Shown: positions 40,735 to 48,482 of the stretch, in pieces
How positions within the stretch are numbered: the stretch's first letter is position 1
Layout of the letters: every line of letters starts with the position of its first letter
Source of the DNA: Oscillospiraceae bacterium
GTDB lineage: Bacteria > Bacillota_A > Clostridia > Oscillospirales > Oscillospiraceae
Length of the DNA: 56,122 nt
Assembly: GCA_902786615.1 (NCBI GenBank)
Contig: CADADE010000011.1
Coordinates: 1-56,122 of the forward strand
Direction of reading: 5' to 3'
Translations under genes and position numbers: made by a program
The notes under the pieces: generated by a model
Told to the model about the DNA's origin: nothing
What the model saw: the letters and a program-made list of their open reading frames with translations, nothing else
The model's database searches: none

Positions 40735-42469
40735 GCTCCTCGCCTCCCTTCGTCTGCTGTTCGTAGATCTCGCGGTAAATCTCGCTGCTCTTCATCAGTT
40801 CCTCGTGCGTGCCCTGGGCCGCGATCTTGCCGCCGTCCATCACCAGGATGAGGTCGGCGTCCTGCACGGAGGCCACGCGCTGGGCGATGATGATCTTGGT
40901 CGTCTCAGGGATGTAGGCCTTGAAGCCCGCGCGGATCGCCGCGTCGGTGCGGGTATCCACGGCGGAGGTCGAGTCATCCAGGATCAGGATCTTCGGCTTT
41001 TTCAGCAGGGCGCGCGCGATGCACAGGCGCTGCTTCTGCCCGCCGGAGACATTGGTGCCGCCCTGTTCGAGCTTGCGGTCGTAGCCCTCGGCGTGGGCCA
41101 GGATGAATTCATCGGCCTGAGCAAGCCGGCAGGCCTCGCGCAGCTCCTCATCCGTGGCGTCGGGGTCGCCCCAGCGCAGGTTGTCGCTGACCGAGCCGGA
41201 GAAGAGCAGGTTTTTCTGCAGCACCATTGAAACCGCGTTGCGCAGCGTTTCGATGTCGTAGTCGCGCACGTCGCGTCCGCCGACTTTGACGCAGCCCTCG
41301 GTCACGTCGTAGAGGCGCGGGATCAGCTGCACGAGCGTGCTCTTGCCGGCGCCGGTGCCGCCGAGGATGCCCACGGTGCTGCCGCTCGGAATGTGCAGGT
41401 TCACGCCGCTGAGCGCGTCAACCTGCGCCGCGCGGGAATACTTGAAGCTGACGTTTTCGAAGTCCACGGAGCCGTCCGCAACCTCGGTCACGGGCTCCGC
41501 CGGGCTGTGCAGCGAGGGCTCCTCGCTCAGCACCTCGGAGATGCGCTTCATCGACTCCCAGGACATCGTCATCATCACGTAGATCATCGAGAGCATCATC
41601 AGGCTCATCAGGATCTGCATGCCGTAGGTGATCATCGCGGAAATCTCGCCGACGTTGATGATCTCGCCGTGGCCGGTGATGATCAGTTTCGCGCCGACCC
41701 AGAGGATAAAGACGAGGTTGAAGTTGACGCAGAGGGTCATGAGGGGATTGTTCAGCGCCACGATGCGCTCGGCCTTGGTGAAGTCCTTCGCAATGTCCTT
41801 CGACGCCTTGGCGAACTTCTCCTTTTCATATTCCTCGCGGGCGAAGCCCTTGACAACGCGCATGCCGCGCACGTTTTCCTCGACCGACTCGTTCATCCGG
41901 TCGTACTTGCGAAACACCGCGCGGAAGGCGGGCATCGCCTTGCGGGCGATCAGCAGCAGGCCGCCGATCAGCACCGGGATCACGACCACGAAGGTCATCG
42001 CGAGCGAGCCGCCCATGCGCCAGGCCATGACGACGGAGAACACGAACATCAGCGGCGAGCGCACCGCGGCGCGGATGGTCATCATGAAGGCCATGCGCAC
42101 ATAGCCGACGTCCGTCGTCAGACGGGTCACCAGAGAGGCGGTGGAGAATTTGTCGATATTTTCAAAGCTGAAGCCCTGGATGCGGCGGAATACGTCGCCG
42201 CGCAGGTTGCGGGCAAAGCCGGCGGAGGCCTTGGAGCCCATGACCGCCGCGCCGCCGCCGAAGCCGAGCGACACGAGCGCCATCGCCACCAGGACGAGGC
42301 CCAGGCGCAGCAGCTCGTTCATCGGCATGCCGTTCTGGACGCCGTTGACCAGCGCCGCGGTACGGAAGGGGATCAGCACCTCGATGAACACCTCGCCGAT
42401 GATGAACAGCAGCGTAAGGATCGTCGGGGTCTTGAATTCCCGGATGGATTTCATGAAGGTTTTAATCAC
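40724..42469 (-). CDS. ABC exporter subunit (BmrC/YheI-like, degenerate site)
   Basis: Half-transporter of 581 residues with an N-terminal six-helix domain and a nucleotide-binding domain. It shows Walker A GGTGAGKS, signature VSGGQKQRL and Walker B KILILDDSTSAVD. The residue after the Walker B Asp is Asp, not the catalytic Glu, and the H-loop position reads IAQRVAS with Gln for His. These changes mark the non-hydrolysing half of heterodimeric exporters, so the two subunits form one asymmetric transporter. The 5' end overlaps the marR gene by 8 nt. Confidence 0.92.
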   Translation of the reverse strand: MIKTFMKSIREFKTPTILTLLFIIGEVFIEVLIPFRTAALVNGVQNGMPMNELLRLGLVLVAMALVSLGFGGGAAVMGSKASAGFARNLRGDVFRRIQGFSFENIDKFSTASLVTRLTTDVGYVRMAFMMTIRAAVRSPLMFVFSVVMAWRMGGSLAMTFVVVIPVLIGGLLLIARKAMPAFRAVFRKYDRMNESVEENVRGMRVVKGFAREEYEKEKFAKASKDIAKDFTKAERIVALNNPLMTLCVNFNLVFILWVGAKLIITGHGEIINVGEISAMITYGMQILMSLMMLSMIYVMMTMSWESMKRISEVLSEEPSLHSPAEPVTEVADGSVDFENVSFKYSRAAQVDALSGVNLHIPSGSTVGILGGTGAGKSTLVQLIPRLYDVTEGCVKVGGRDVRDYDIETLRNAVSMVLQKNLLFSGSVSDNLRWGDPDATDEELREACRLAQADEFILAHAEGYDRKLEQGGTNVSGGQKQRLCIARALLKKPKILILDDSTSAVDTRTDAAIRAGFKAYIPETTKIIIAQRVASVQDADLILVMDGGKIAAQGTHEELMKSSEIYREIYEQQTKGGEEHEE

Positions 42470-42944
42470 AGGTCTTGCTTCCTCCTTCTTTCTGATGCTC
42501 CTGCGCGCAGGGATAGGCGTTATCCAGCAGACGGTCGATCGAGGCGGTCAAAAGCCCGACCTCCTCATCGCTGAGCCCGCGGCAAAGCTCGCGGAAGATC
42601 GCGCCGTCCAGCTCGTCCATCTCCTGCTGCAGCGCCACGGCCTTTTCGGTAGGCAGGATGCATTTGAAGCGCCGGTCGCGCTCGCTCGGCGCGCACTTCA
42701 CAAAGCCCTGCTTTTCCAGGCGCTTGACGATCTCCGTCATGGTGGGATGGGTCACGTGCGTGGCCTCCTCCAGATCGCGCTGGTTGATCTCCTCCTGCCC
42801 GGCGCGCCGCAGGCGCCGCAGCTGGCTGAGCACCCCGAACTGCACGCCCGTCAGCTCCTTTTCCTGCAGGCGCTCGTTGAGCTGCTTCATAAAAGCCCGG
42901 TGCAGCAGCGAAAAGCGCAGCCCCATGGGCATTTTCCGTTCCAT
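42462..42944 (-). CDS. MarR-family transcriptional regulator
   Basis: A 160-residue winged-helix regulator: LTGVQFGVLSQLRRLRRAGQEEINQRDLEEATHVTHPTMTEIVKRLEKQGFVKC is the DNA-binding core, followed by the wing SERDRRFKCILPTEKA. ATG 42944 is preferred, with AAAGGAGAG upstream; the longer frame to 43088 reads through the promoter. It is first in an operon with the two exporter genes and probably represses it until a substrate binds. Confidence 0.9.
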   Translation of the reverse strand: MERKMPMGLRFSLLHRAFMKQLNERLQEKELTGVQFGVLSQLRRLRRAGQEEINQRDLEEATHVTHPTMTEIVKRLEKQGFVKCAPSERDRRFKCILPTEKAVALQQEMDELDGAIFRELCRGLSDEEVGLLTASIDRLLDNAYPCAQEHQKEGGSKTCD

Positions 42945-42988
42945 GCTCTCTCTCCTTTCCTCAGGCAGAGACGGTCTCCGTTTAATAC

Positions 42989-43030
42989 GTAGTGTGCTAC
43001 TTATTATAGCGGTTTTTTCCAAGAAGTCAA
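42989..43030 (-). promoter_or_regulatory. Promoter and candidate operator of marR-exporter operon
   Basis: Minus strand TTGACT (43025-43030), 16 nt, TATAAT (43003-43008). Just downstream is the inverted repeat GTAGtgtgCTAC (42989-43000), well placed for a MarR dimer to block transcription. Confidence 0.75.
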
Positions 43031-43039
43031 GCCCGGCGA

Positions 43040-43069
43040 TTGACAAAGAGACGCGGCTTTTGATACGAT
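43040..43069 (+). promoter_or_regulatory. Promoter of the PatB/MalY gene
   Basis: TTGACA (43040-43045), 18 nt, TACGAT (43064-43069), 33 nt before the ATG. It is divergent from the marR promoter, with the two -35 boxes 9 nt apart. Confidence 0.7.
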
Positions 43070-43102
43070 AAGCCTGTAGAAAACGCACAAAAGGAGCCGC
43101 TT

Positions 43103-44296
43103 ATGAAATACGATTTTACCACTGTGCTGGACCGGCGCGGCCGTGATTCCATCGCCGCCGACTATATCCCCATCCCCGGCGTCACCGTGAAGGAGGGCTT
43201 CGACGCGATCCCCCTCTGGGTCGCGGACATGAGCTTCCCCACGGCGCCGGCGATCCTGGAGGCCATGCGCCGCCGGCTGGACTTTCCCTCCCTGGGCTAT
43301 TTCCCGCTGCCGGAGGACTATTACAAGGCCATCATCGACTGGCAGACCCGCCGCAACGGCGTCGAGGGGCTGACGAAAGAGGACATCGGCTATGAAAACG
43401 GCGTGCTCGGCGGCGTGAGCGCCGCGATCCAGATGCTCACCGCCCCCGGCGAGGAGATTTTGCTGCACGCGCCGACCTATGTGGGCTTTACGCACGTGCT
43501 GAAGAACATCGGCCGCGTGGCCGTGCACAGCGAGCTCAAGCCCGACGAAAACGGCATCTGGCGCATGGACTATGAGGACATGGACCGCAAGCTCAGGGAG
43601 CATCACATCCACGTCGCGGTCTTCTGCTCGCCGCACAACCCCACCGGCCGCGTCTGGGAGCGTTGGGAGATTGAGAAGGCGATGGAGGTCTATTCGAAAA
43701 ACGACTGCCTCGTCATCTCCGACGAGATCTGGTCGGACATCATCCTGCCCGGGCACAAGCACATCCCCACGCAGTCCGTCTCCGCCGACGCGCGGGAGCG
43801 GACGCTGGCCTTCTACGCGCCGAGCAAGAGCTTTTCGCTGGCCGGGCTCGTCGGCTCCTACCATATTGTTTACAACGAGCGTCTGCGCGACCGCCTGCGC
43901 CGCCAGAGCGAAAGCACGCACTACAACAGCCCCAATGTGCTGAGCATGCACGCGCTGATCGGCGCCTTCACCGAAGGCGAGGAATGGCTGGAGGAGATGT
44001 GCGCCGTCGTGGACGAAAACATGCGCCTGGCCTGCGAATTCATCCGCGATAACTTCCCCGGCGTGAAGGTCATGCGCTCCGAGGGCACCTATATGCTCTT
44101 TCTCGACTGCGGCGACTGGTGCCGCGAACACAGCGTGACGATCGGGGAGCTGCTGCGCCGCGGCGCGGAGGTCGGCGTCATCTGGCAAAACGGCGAGGAC
44201 TTCTTCTGGCCCTGCTCGATCCGCCTGAACCTGGCCCTGCCGAAGAGCCAGCTGGAAAAAGCGCTGGAGCGGATGAAAATATACGCGTTCATCTGA
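43103..44296 (+). CDS. PatB/MalY-type pyridoxal-phosphate C-S lyase
   Basis: Fold type I PLP enzyme of 397 residues, the PatB/MalY branch that cleaves cystathionine and other S-alkyl cysteines. Marks are IPLWVADMSFPTAPAI, ENGVLGGVSAAIQM, FCSPHNPTGRVWERWE, ISDEIWSDIILPGHKH, and the PLP-binding Lys in YAPSKSFSLAGL (about 242). ATG 43103 follows AAAGGAGC. Exact substrate is not shown by the sequence. Confidence 0.92.
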   Translation: MKYDFTTVLDRRGRDSIAADYIPIPGVTVKEGFDAIPLWVADMSFPTAPAILEAMRRRLDFPSLGYFPLPEDYYKAIIDWQTRRNGVEGLTKEDIGYENGVLGGVSAAIQMLTAPGEEILLHAPTYVGFTHVLKNIGRVAVHSELKPDENGIWRMDYEDMDRKLREHHIHVAVFCSPHNPTGRVWERWEIEKAMEVYSKNDCLVISDEIWSDIILPGHKHIPTQSVSADARERTLAFYAPSKSFSLAGLVGSYHIVYNERLRDRLRRQSESTHYNSPNVLSMHALIGAFTEGEEWLEEMCAVVDENMRLACEFIRDNFPGVKVMRSEGTYMLFLDCGDWCREHSVTIGELLRRGAEVGVIWQNGEDFFWPCSIRLNLALPKSQLEKALERMKIYAFI

Positions 44297-44313
44297 CCGA
44301 AACAACAAAAATG

Positions 44314-44340
44314 ACCGGGAGGGCAAAAGCCCTCCCGGTT
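44314..44340. terminator. Bidirectional terminator between patB and the phosphatase-barstar gene
   Basis: ACCGGGAGGGC (44314-44324), AAAA loop, GCCCTCCCGGT (44329-44339), with T-rich flanks on both strands. Confidence 0.88.
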
Positions 44341-44358
44341 GTCTTATTTGATATTGAT

Positions 44359-45045
44359 TTATTGCTCCGCCTCCCGGAACACCGCGCGGATCTTCTCCGC
44401 GTAGTCATACGCGGGGCTGTCGGCGCGCGGCAGGGCGATCGTAAAGCGCTCGCCCTCATGGGGCAGGCCGGTCAGCACGTCCCAGAGCGCGTCGAGGTTG
44501 CCGCCGTACCAGTCCTCCCAGGCCATCTCCCGGCGCAGCACGGCATAGAGCTCCTCTCTGCTTTCGCAGCCGGCAAAGTCGATGAGCTTCGTGCCGGTCA
44601 GCGTCTCCAGCAGGCCGCGGCAGCCCGCGGTCACGTCGTCCCAGGCGGCGCGGAAATCGCGCGTATACCAGGGATCGGCCACCGCCTCGCCCGGCCGCCC
44701 GGCGTATTCGAGCAGCAGATGCAGCTTGCCCGCGGCGTCCTCGCCGAAAAGGCGCTGCATCCGGCGGAGATTATACTCGTCCATGCCGATCAGCAGGTCG
44801 AAGGCCTCATAATCGGAGGCGCGCAGCAGCCGCACGGTCTTGCCCGTGCAGTCGATGCCCTGCCGCTCGAGCAGCGCGCGAACCGGGGGATAGACGCCGT
44901 TGCCCAGCTCCTCGCTGCTCGTGGCGGCGGAGAGGATCTCAAACTCGCCCGCAAGCCCCGCGCGCTCGGCCAGGTCCTTCATATAAAACTCAGCCATCGG
45001 GCTGCGGCAGATATCCCCGTGGCAAATAAATAGTACTTTTATCAT
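44359..45045 (-). CDS. Low-molecular-weight tyrosine phosphatase fused to a barstar domain
   Basis: A 228-residue two-domain protein. The N-terminal 150 residues are a low-molecular-weight phosphotyrosine phosphatase with the CX5R loop ICHGDICRSPMAE (Cys8-Arg14) and the general-acid segment VADPWYTRDF. The C-terminal 78 residues match the barstar fold: TKLIDFAGCESREELYAVL, then WYGGNLDALWDVLTGL. Barstar is the inhibitor of the ribonuclease barnase; similar domains occur in many proteins of unknown role. No barnase-like gene is adjacent. ATG 45045 has GGAG 10 nt upstream; the mobile element begins within a few dozen bases of this start. Confidence 0.85.
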   Translation of the reverse strand: MIKVLFICHGDICRSPMAEFYMKDLAERAGLAGEFEILSAATSSEELGNGVYPPVRALLERQGIDCTGKTVRLLRASDYEAFDLLIGMDEYNLRRMQRLFGEDAAGKLHLLLEYAGRPGEAVADPWYTRDFRAAWDDVTAGCRGLLETLTGTKLIDFAGCESREELYAVLRREMAWEDWYGGNLDALWDVLTGLPHEGERFTIALPRADSPAYDYAEKIRAVFREAEQ

Positions 45046-45075
45046 CTTTTTATAACTCCATATAAGTCTTGTATT

Positions 45076-45167
45076 TCTTCTCAAATGCTTGGTATTACAG
45101 GGTCTTTCGGGTTTTGATACCCCTGCTGTTTCCGGGGTATCTTCTCAAATCGTACCATATCTTCTCA
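45076..45167. repeat. Three TCTTCTCA direct repeats at the element end
   Basis: TCTTCTCA occurs at 45076-45083, 45140-45147 and 45160-45167, two of them continuing AAAT. An inverted repeat GATACCCC/GGGGTATC (45116-45123, 45134-45141) lies among them. Position between integrase and chromosome fits integrase arm-type binding sites. Confidence 0.6.
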
Positions 45168-45230
45168 TGTTTTTCCCTGCAATATTGGTAAATTCATTGG
45201 TATAGTCAGCGGCTTTACCAACGGGCTTTT

Positions 45231-46430
45231 TCAGCCATTCGCTACCCGAAGCACCTCGGCTTTGGCATCATCGAAGTTTACATGGGTGTAGACATTCAGG
45301 GTTACGCTGATGTCTGAGTGACCCATGATATACTGCAATGTCTTCGGGTTCATTCCGGATTTTGCCATGTTGGAGCAAAATGTGTGTCGGCATACATGAG
45401 GGGTTACTTTCGGCATCTGGATGCGGTAAATCTTGTTGTACTTCTCTACGATGTGTTCCAGATACTTCTCCCAGTGCAGGGCTACCTTTGGCATATCGTT
45501 TTTATCCAGACACAGGAAGCGGATATACCCATCCACCATTGGCTCGACCTTCGGTGCTTCACGACTGGCAATGATTCTGTGAAAACACTCTGCCACTTCT
45601 TCGGTCATCGGCACATAGCGGGTACCGCTCTCTGTCTTAGGCTCCTCAATCACATATTTCATCTGGGAGGTGCGCTGCAACTGATGGTCTACCTTGATAC
45701 GCATTTCATCAAACTCAATCTCAGAAACCGTCAGTCCGCAGAACTCCGAAATACGAAGCCCGGTATGAAAGAGAATATAGATTGCATCGTAGTATCTACT
45801 GAAATGTGCATCTTCCTTGATGAATTTCAACAAATCCCGCTCCTGCTTCCGGGTGATTGCTTCTCTGGTCACGGAATCATTGACAATCACCGATGCCAGC
45901 TCAAATCCAAAGGGATTTTTCCGAATCAGGTCATCGTCCATCGCCATCTGAAAAGCCGGTCTGAGAACGCCCCGGATGGAATGAATGGAGCTGTAGCCCC
46001 TGCCGTCCACCTGTTGAAGCTTGATGAGCCACGCTTTTGCATCCGACAAGCGCACCTTGTCAATGCGCTGTTTCCCAAACGCTTCTTTTTTCAGAACATT
46101 GATTACCGTCTTGTACCCGGCAACGGTATTGTGCCGGACACCCGTTTTCAGGGACACATACTTCTCCACCAGTTCCAGCACCGTGTAATTGCCGCCGTTG
46201 GTTACGATGTGGTCAAACAAATCCGCTTCAATCTGCTTTTCTTTCTCTCGCAGCGAAAGTTCCCGTTTCTTGCCTTTGGGCATTGGGTCGTTTTTGTCCA
46301 AACGCCAACTGTACACATTTTTCTCTTTTCCGTCCTCGTCAATGTAACGGAACCGATACCTCCCGTCTGCACGCTGGTACTCGCCTTCATGCAAAATTCG
46401 ATTGCGGTTGTCTCGTCTTTTTTCACTCAT
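45231..46430 (-). CDS. int: Tn916-type tyrosine recombinase (integrase)
   Basis: Site-specific recombinase of 399 residues, about the size of Tn916 Int. An N-terminal arm-binding domain is followed by the SAM-like core-binding domain (YTVLELVEKYVSLKTGVRHNTV). The catalytic domain has Arg in FHTGLRISEFCGL, the HxxR box in TPHVCRHTFCSN, GHSDIS, and the nucleophile Tyr in LNVYTHV. ATG 46430 follows AAAGGAGAG. It lies at the left end of the element pointing outward, as in Tn916. Confidence 0.95.
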   Translation of the reverse strand: MSEKRRDNRNRILHEGEYQRADGRYRFRYIDEDGKEKNVYSWRLDKNDPMPKGKKRELSLREKEKQIEADLFDHIVTNGGNYTVLELVEKYVSLKTGVRHNTVAGYKTVINVLKKEAFGKQRIDKVRLSDAKAWLIKLQQVDGRGYSSIHSIRGVLRPAFQMAMDDDLIRKNPFGFELASVIVNDSVTREAITRKQERDLLKFIKEDAHFSRYYDAIYILFHTGLRISEFCGLTVSEIEFDEMRIKVDHQLQRTSQMKYVIEEPKTESGTRYVPMTEEVAECFHRIIASREAPKVEPMVDGYIRFLCLDKNDMPKVALHWEKYLEHIVEKYNKIYRIQMPKVTPHVCRHTFCSNMAKSGMNPKTLQYIMGHSDISVTLNVYTHVNFDDAKAEVLRVANG

Positions 46431-46454
46431 TGAAATCTCTCCTTTACTGTAAAA

Positions 46455-46500
46455 GGAGAGCCAGACTTGCACCGTTATAATAGCACAAGTTTGGCTCTCC
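46455..46500 (-). promoter_or_regulatory. Long inverted repeat between int and xis, with a promoter-like loop
   Basis: GGAGAGCCAGACTTG (46455-46469) pairs with CAAGTTTGGCTCTCC (46486-46500) with one mismatch. The 16-nt loop contains TATAAT on the plus strand and, on the minus strand, TGcTATTAT, an extended -10 for int. It could switch between promoter and hairpin, so excision may be controlled here. Confidence 0.6.
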
Positions 46501-46545
46501 GTATAGGTCTATCATAGGAAATCGGCAATTCTGCCAGGCACTTTT

Positions 46546-46752
46546 TTATACTGCCGTTGCCTGATCCAGATACCGCTCGAATTTCTCACGCTTAATGAGG
46601 GCACGATTTCCGTTCATCACATAGAAATCCTCGTTGGGATGCCCGTCAATGAGCATCCGCAGCTTTCCTTCTCCGATGTGGTAATATCCGGCAGCTTCTT
46701 CAATGGTCAGCGTATATCTGCGCCAAACAGGAATCTCCATATTTTTCGTCAT
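46546..46752 (-). CDS. xis: Excisionase (Tn916 Xis family)
   Basis: A 68-residue winged-helix excisionase resembling Tn916 Xis: IPVWRRYTLTIEEAAGYYHIGEGKLRMLID, then VMNGNRALIKREKFERYLD. It directs Int toward excision. Starts at 46758, 46752 and 46740 are all possible; 46752 has GGAGG 10 nt upstream. Confidence 0.92.
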   Translation of the reverse strand: MTKNMEIPVWRRYTLTIEEAAGYYHIGEGKLRMLIDGHPNEDFYVMNGNRALIKREKFERYLDQATAV

Positions 46753-46758
46753 AGGCAT

Positions 46759-47087
46759 TTATCCTCCATAAATGAAATGTGCCAGGCAGAGTGACCTCCT
46801 CTTTTACAGCAGTCCGTTACCGAGCGTAATCATGATGCGTTGGTCTACAGACCGGGTTCGTCACGCATTATCAGCGGGCATTGCCCGCCGGGGCAACGAA
46901 GTCCGGCAACGGACTTCAAAAGACCTCAAATACATTCTCCATCTGGCTTTTGGTTATCTTTTTACTTTTCTTTAATTTTTTTGTTGTTTTGGTTGTCAGA
47001 AGGGAAAAAGCATTGGAAATCAAGGCTTTTCCCGGCAACCGGGTCGGCAACGGGATTGCAACAAAGTGAGCAACGCATCTGTCATTT
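46759..47087. other. Non-coding segment with GCAAC repeats and hairpins
   Basis: A 329-nt gap between xis and the helicase gene. It holds GCGGGCattGCCCGC (46874-46888), GAAGTCCggcaacGGACTTC (46898-46917) and CCCGGcaaCCGGG (47031-47043). GCAAC occurs six times (46893, 46906, 47035, 47047, 47058 and 47070). The middle is T-rich. It may be a replication or recombination site; no gene is supported. Confidence 0.55.
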
Positions 47088-48482
47088 TCAAAATGGCAGC
47101 TCTATCTGCTCCGTTATCTCCTCAAATCCATCCGGGATATTATCAGACTGGTTGTCGCTGTCCGTTGCTGTCTTTTCACGCTCCCAGCCCTTTTGTCTGC
47201 CGAATCCTACGAACATCCTCGGATTGGAGAAATAACGCCAGCCAGTAATGCACTGGTTCATAATCTCATTGACCTCCCGGATTTCCCATTGTTTCGGCTC
47301 GTCAAAAGTGTGGTTCAGGGCTTCCTTGTAGAGCTGCTTGGAGCAGACCGTGTCCCCGGTGTACTTGTCCAGATAGGCCTGAATCTGTCCGGCTTTCGTG
47401 TCCTCCGGCATGAAGTCCCGCTGATGCTCTTTCAGGTACTTTGCCATTTCCGGGCTGAATTTCAGCTTGAAGTTTCCGCTGCGGTAAATTTCCATGGCTT
47501 CTGCCCACATCTGCCGGATGTAGGCTCTGGAAGCAGCTTCGTCCTCCAAAATGTGAACCTCCGACCGCTCCGGGTACACCATGACCGGAATAAAGCGGCG
47601 ATTGCCGGAACGGTCAAGGGGCAGGAAGTCGAGAGCGTTGGAGGTGCCGCCGAATACACACTGTCTCGGTCTGTCTGCCGGGTGGGTTTCGTAGGGGATT
47701 TTGTAAACCTCCTTCTGGCGGCTCAGGAAGGACTTGATTTCCTCAATGCTCTTGGCGTTGGCGGTTGCCATCATCTCGGACATTTCGATAATCCAGTGAC
47801 CTTGCAGCTTGCGATACACATTGTCATCGTCCAGCTTGCGAAGGTCATCCGAAAACCACTCGTCCCGGAGAGCCAGCAGCCGGAAGAAGGTAGACTTACC
47901 CGCTCCCTGACCGCCTACCAGACAAAGCATGATTTCAAACTTGCTGCCGGGCTTGAATGCCCTCGTAATCGCCCCCAGCATAAACAGCTTCAAGGCTTCA
48001 TAGCTATACTCGCTGACCTCAGCTCCAAGGAAGTGGTGCAGGGCATATCGGATGCGTTCTGTCCCATCCCATTCAAGATTGTTTAGGCAGTCCCGGATGG
48101 GATGGTACTTGTTCTCGTTCGCCACAATCCCGATGGCGTTTTCAATCTTTTTCTCACTGGTCAGCCCATAATTTTCTTCCAGATAAAGAAGCAGATATTT
48201 CATGTCCGTATCTGTCAGGGCTGTGTCTGTTCTGTGATAGCCGATGGGCTTTATGATGTCCTTTCGATCAGTCAGGATGTTATAGGCTATTGCATCGGCA
48301 AGCACCGGGTCACGCTGGAACACCGTCAGACAGTTGCGGATGCTCTGCCGGACACCGCCCTTCTCCGTACTTTCCAATTCGGCTTTTATCTCCTCAACGC
48401 TCTGGGGCGGCTGCATGGCGTTGACTGTGTTTTTCAGGGCCTCCCGCATCTGGGGCGGCAAGTTCTGATAATCGTTTTTCAA
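47088..48482 (-). CDS. VirE-type (VapE-like) P-loop helicase/ATPase
   Basis: A 464-residue protein of the virulence-associated E family, superfamily-3-like ATPases that act in replication of mobile elements and phages. Walker A is LVGGQGAGKSTFF (about 190-202); WIIEMSEM and FGGTSNALDFLPLDRSGNRRFIPV are conserved family segments. The start is TTG 48482 (KNDYQNLPPQ), with AAGGA about 11 nt upstream, lying inside the 3' end of the primase gene in another frame (89-nt overlap). With the primase it probably replicates the excised element. Confidence 0.88.
   Translation of the reverse strand: MKNDYQNLPPQMREALKNTVNAMQPPQSVEEIKAELESTEKGGVRQSIRNCLTVFQRDPVLADAIAYNILTDRKDIIKPIGYHRTDTALTDTDMKYLLLYLEENYGLTSEKKIENAIGIVANENKYHPIRDCLNNLEWDGTERIRYALHHFLGAEVSEYSYEALKLFMLGAITRAFKPGSKFEIMLCLVGGQGAGKSTFFRLLALRDEWFSDDLRKLDDDNVYRKLQGHWIIEMSEMMATANAKSIEEIKSFLSRQKEVYKIPYETHPADRPRQCVFGGTSNALDFLPLDRSGNRRFIPVMVYPERSEVHILEDEAASRAYIRQMWAEAMEIYRSGNFKLKFSPEMAKYLKEHQRDFMPEDTKAGQIQAYLDKYTGDTVCSKQLYKEALNHTFDEPKQWEIREVNEIMNQCITGWRYFSNPRMFVGFGRQKGWEREKTATDSDNQSDNIPDGFEEITEQIELPF

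Noticed and set aside
42945..43088. 48-residue N-terminal extension of the MarR regulator
   Set aside because: It would run through the TTGACT/TATAAT promoter and operator; ATG 42944 has a ribosome site.
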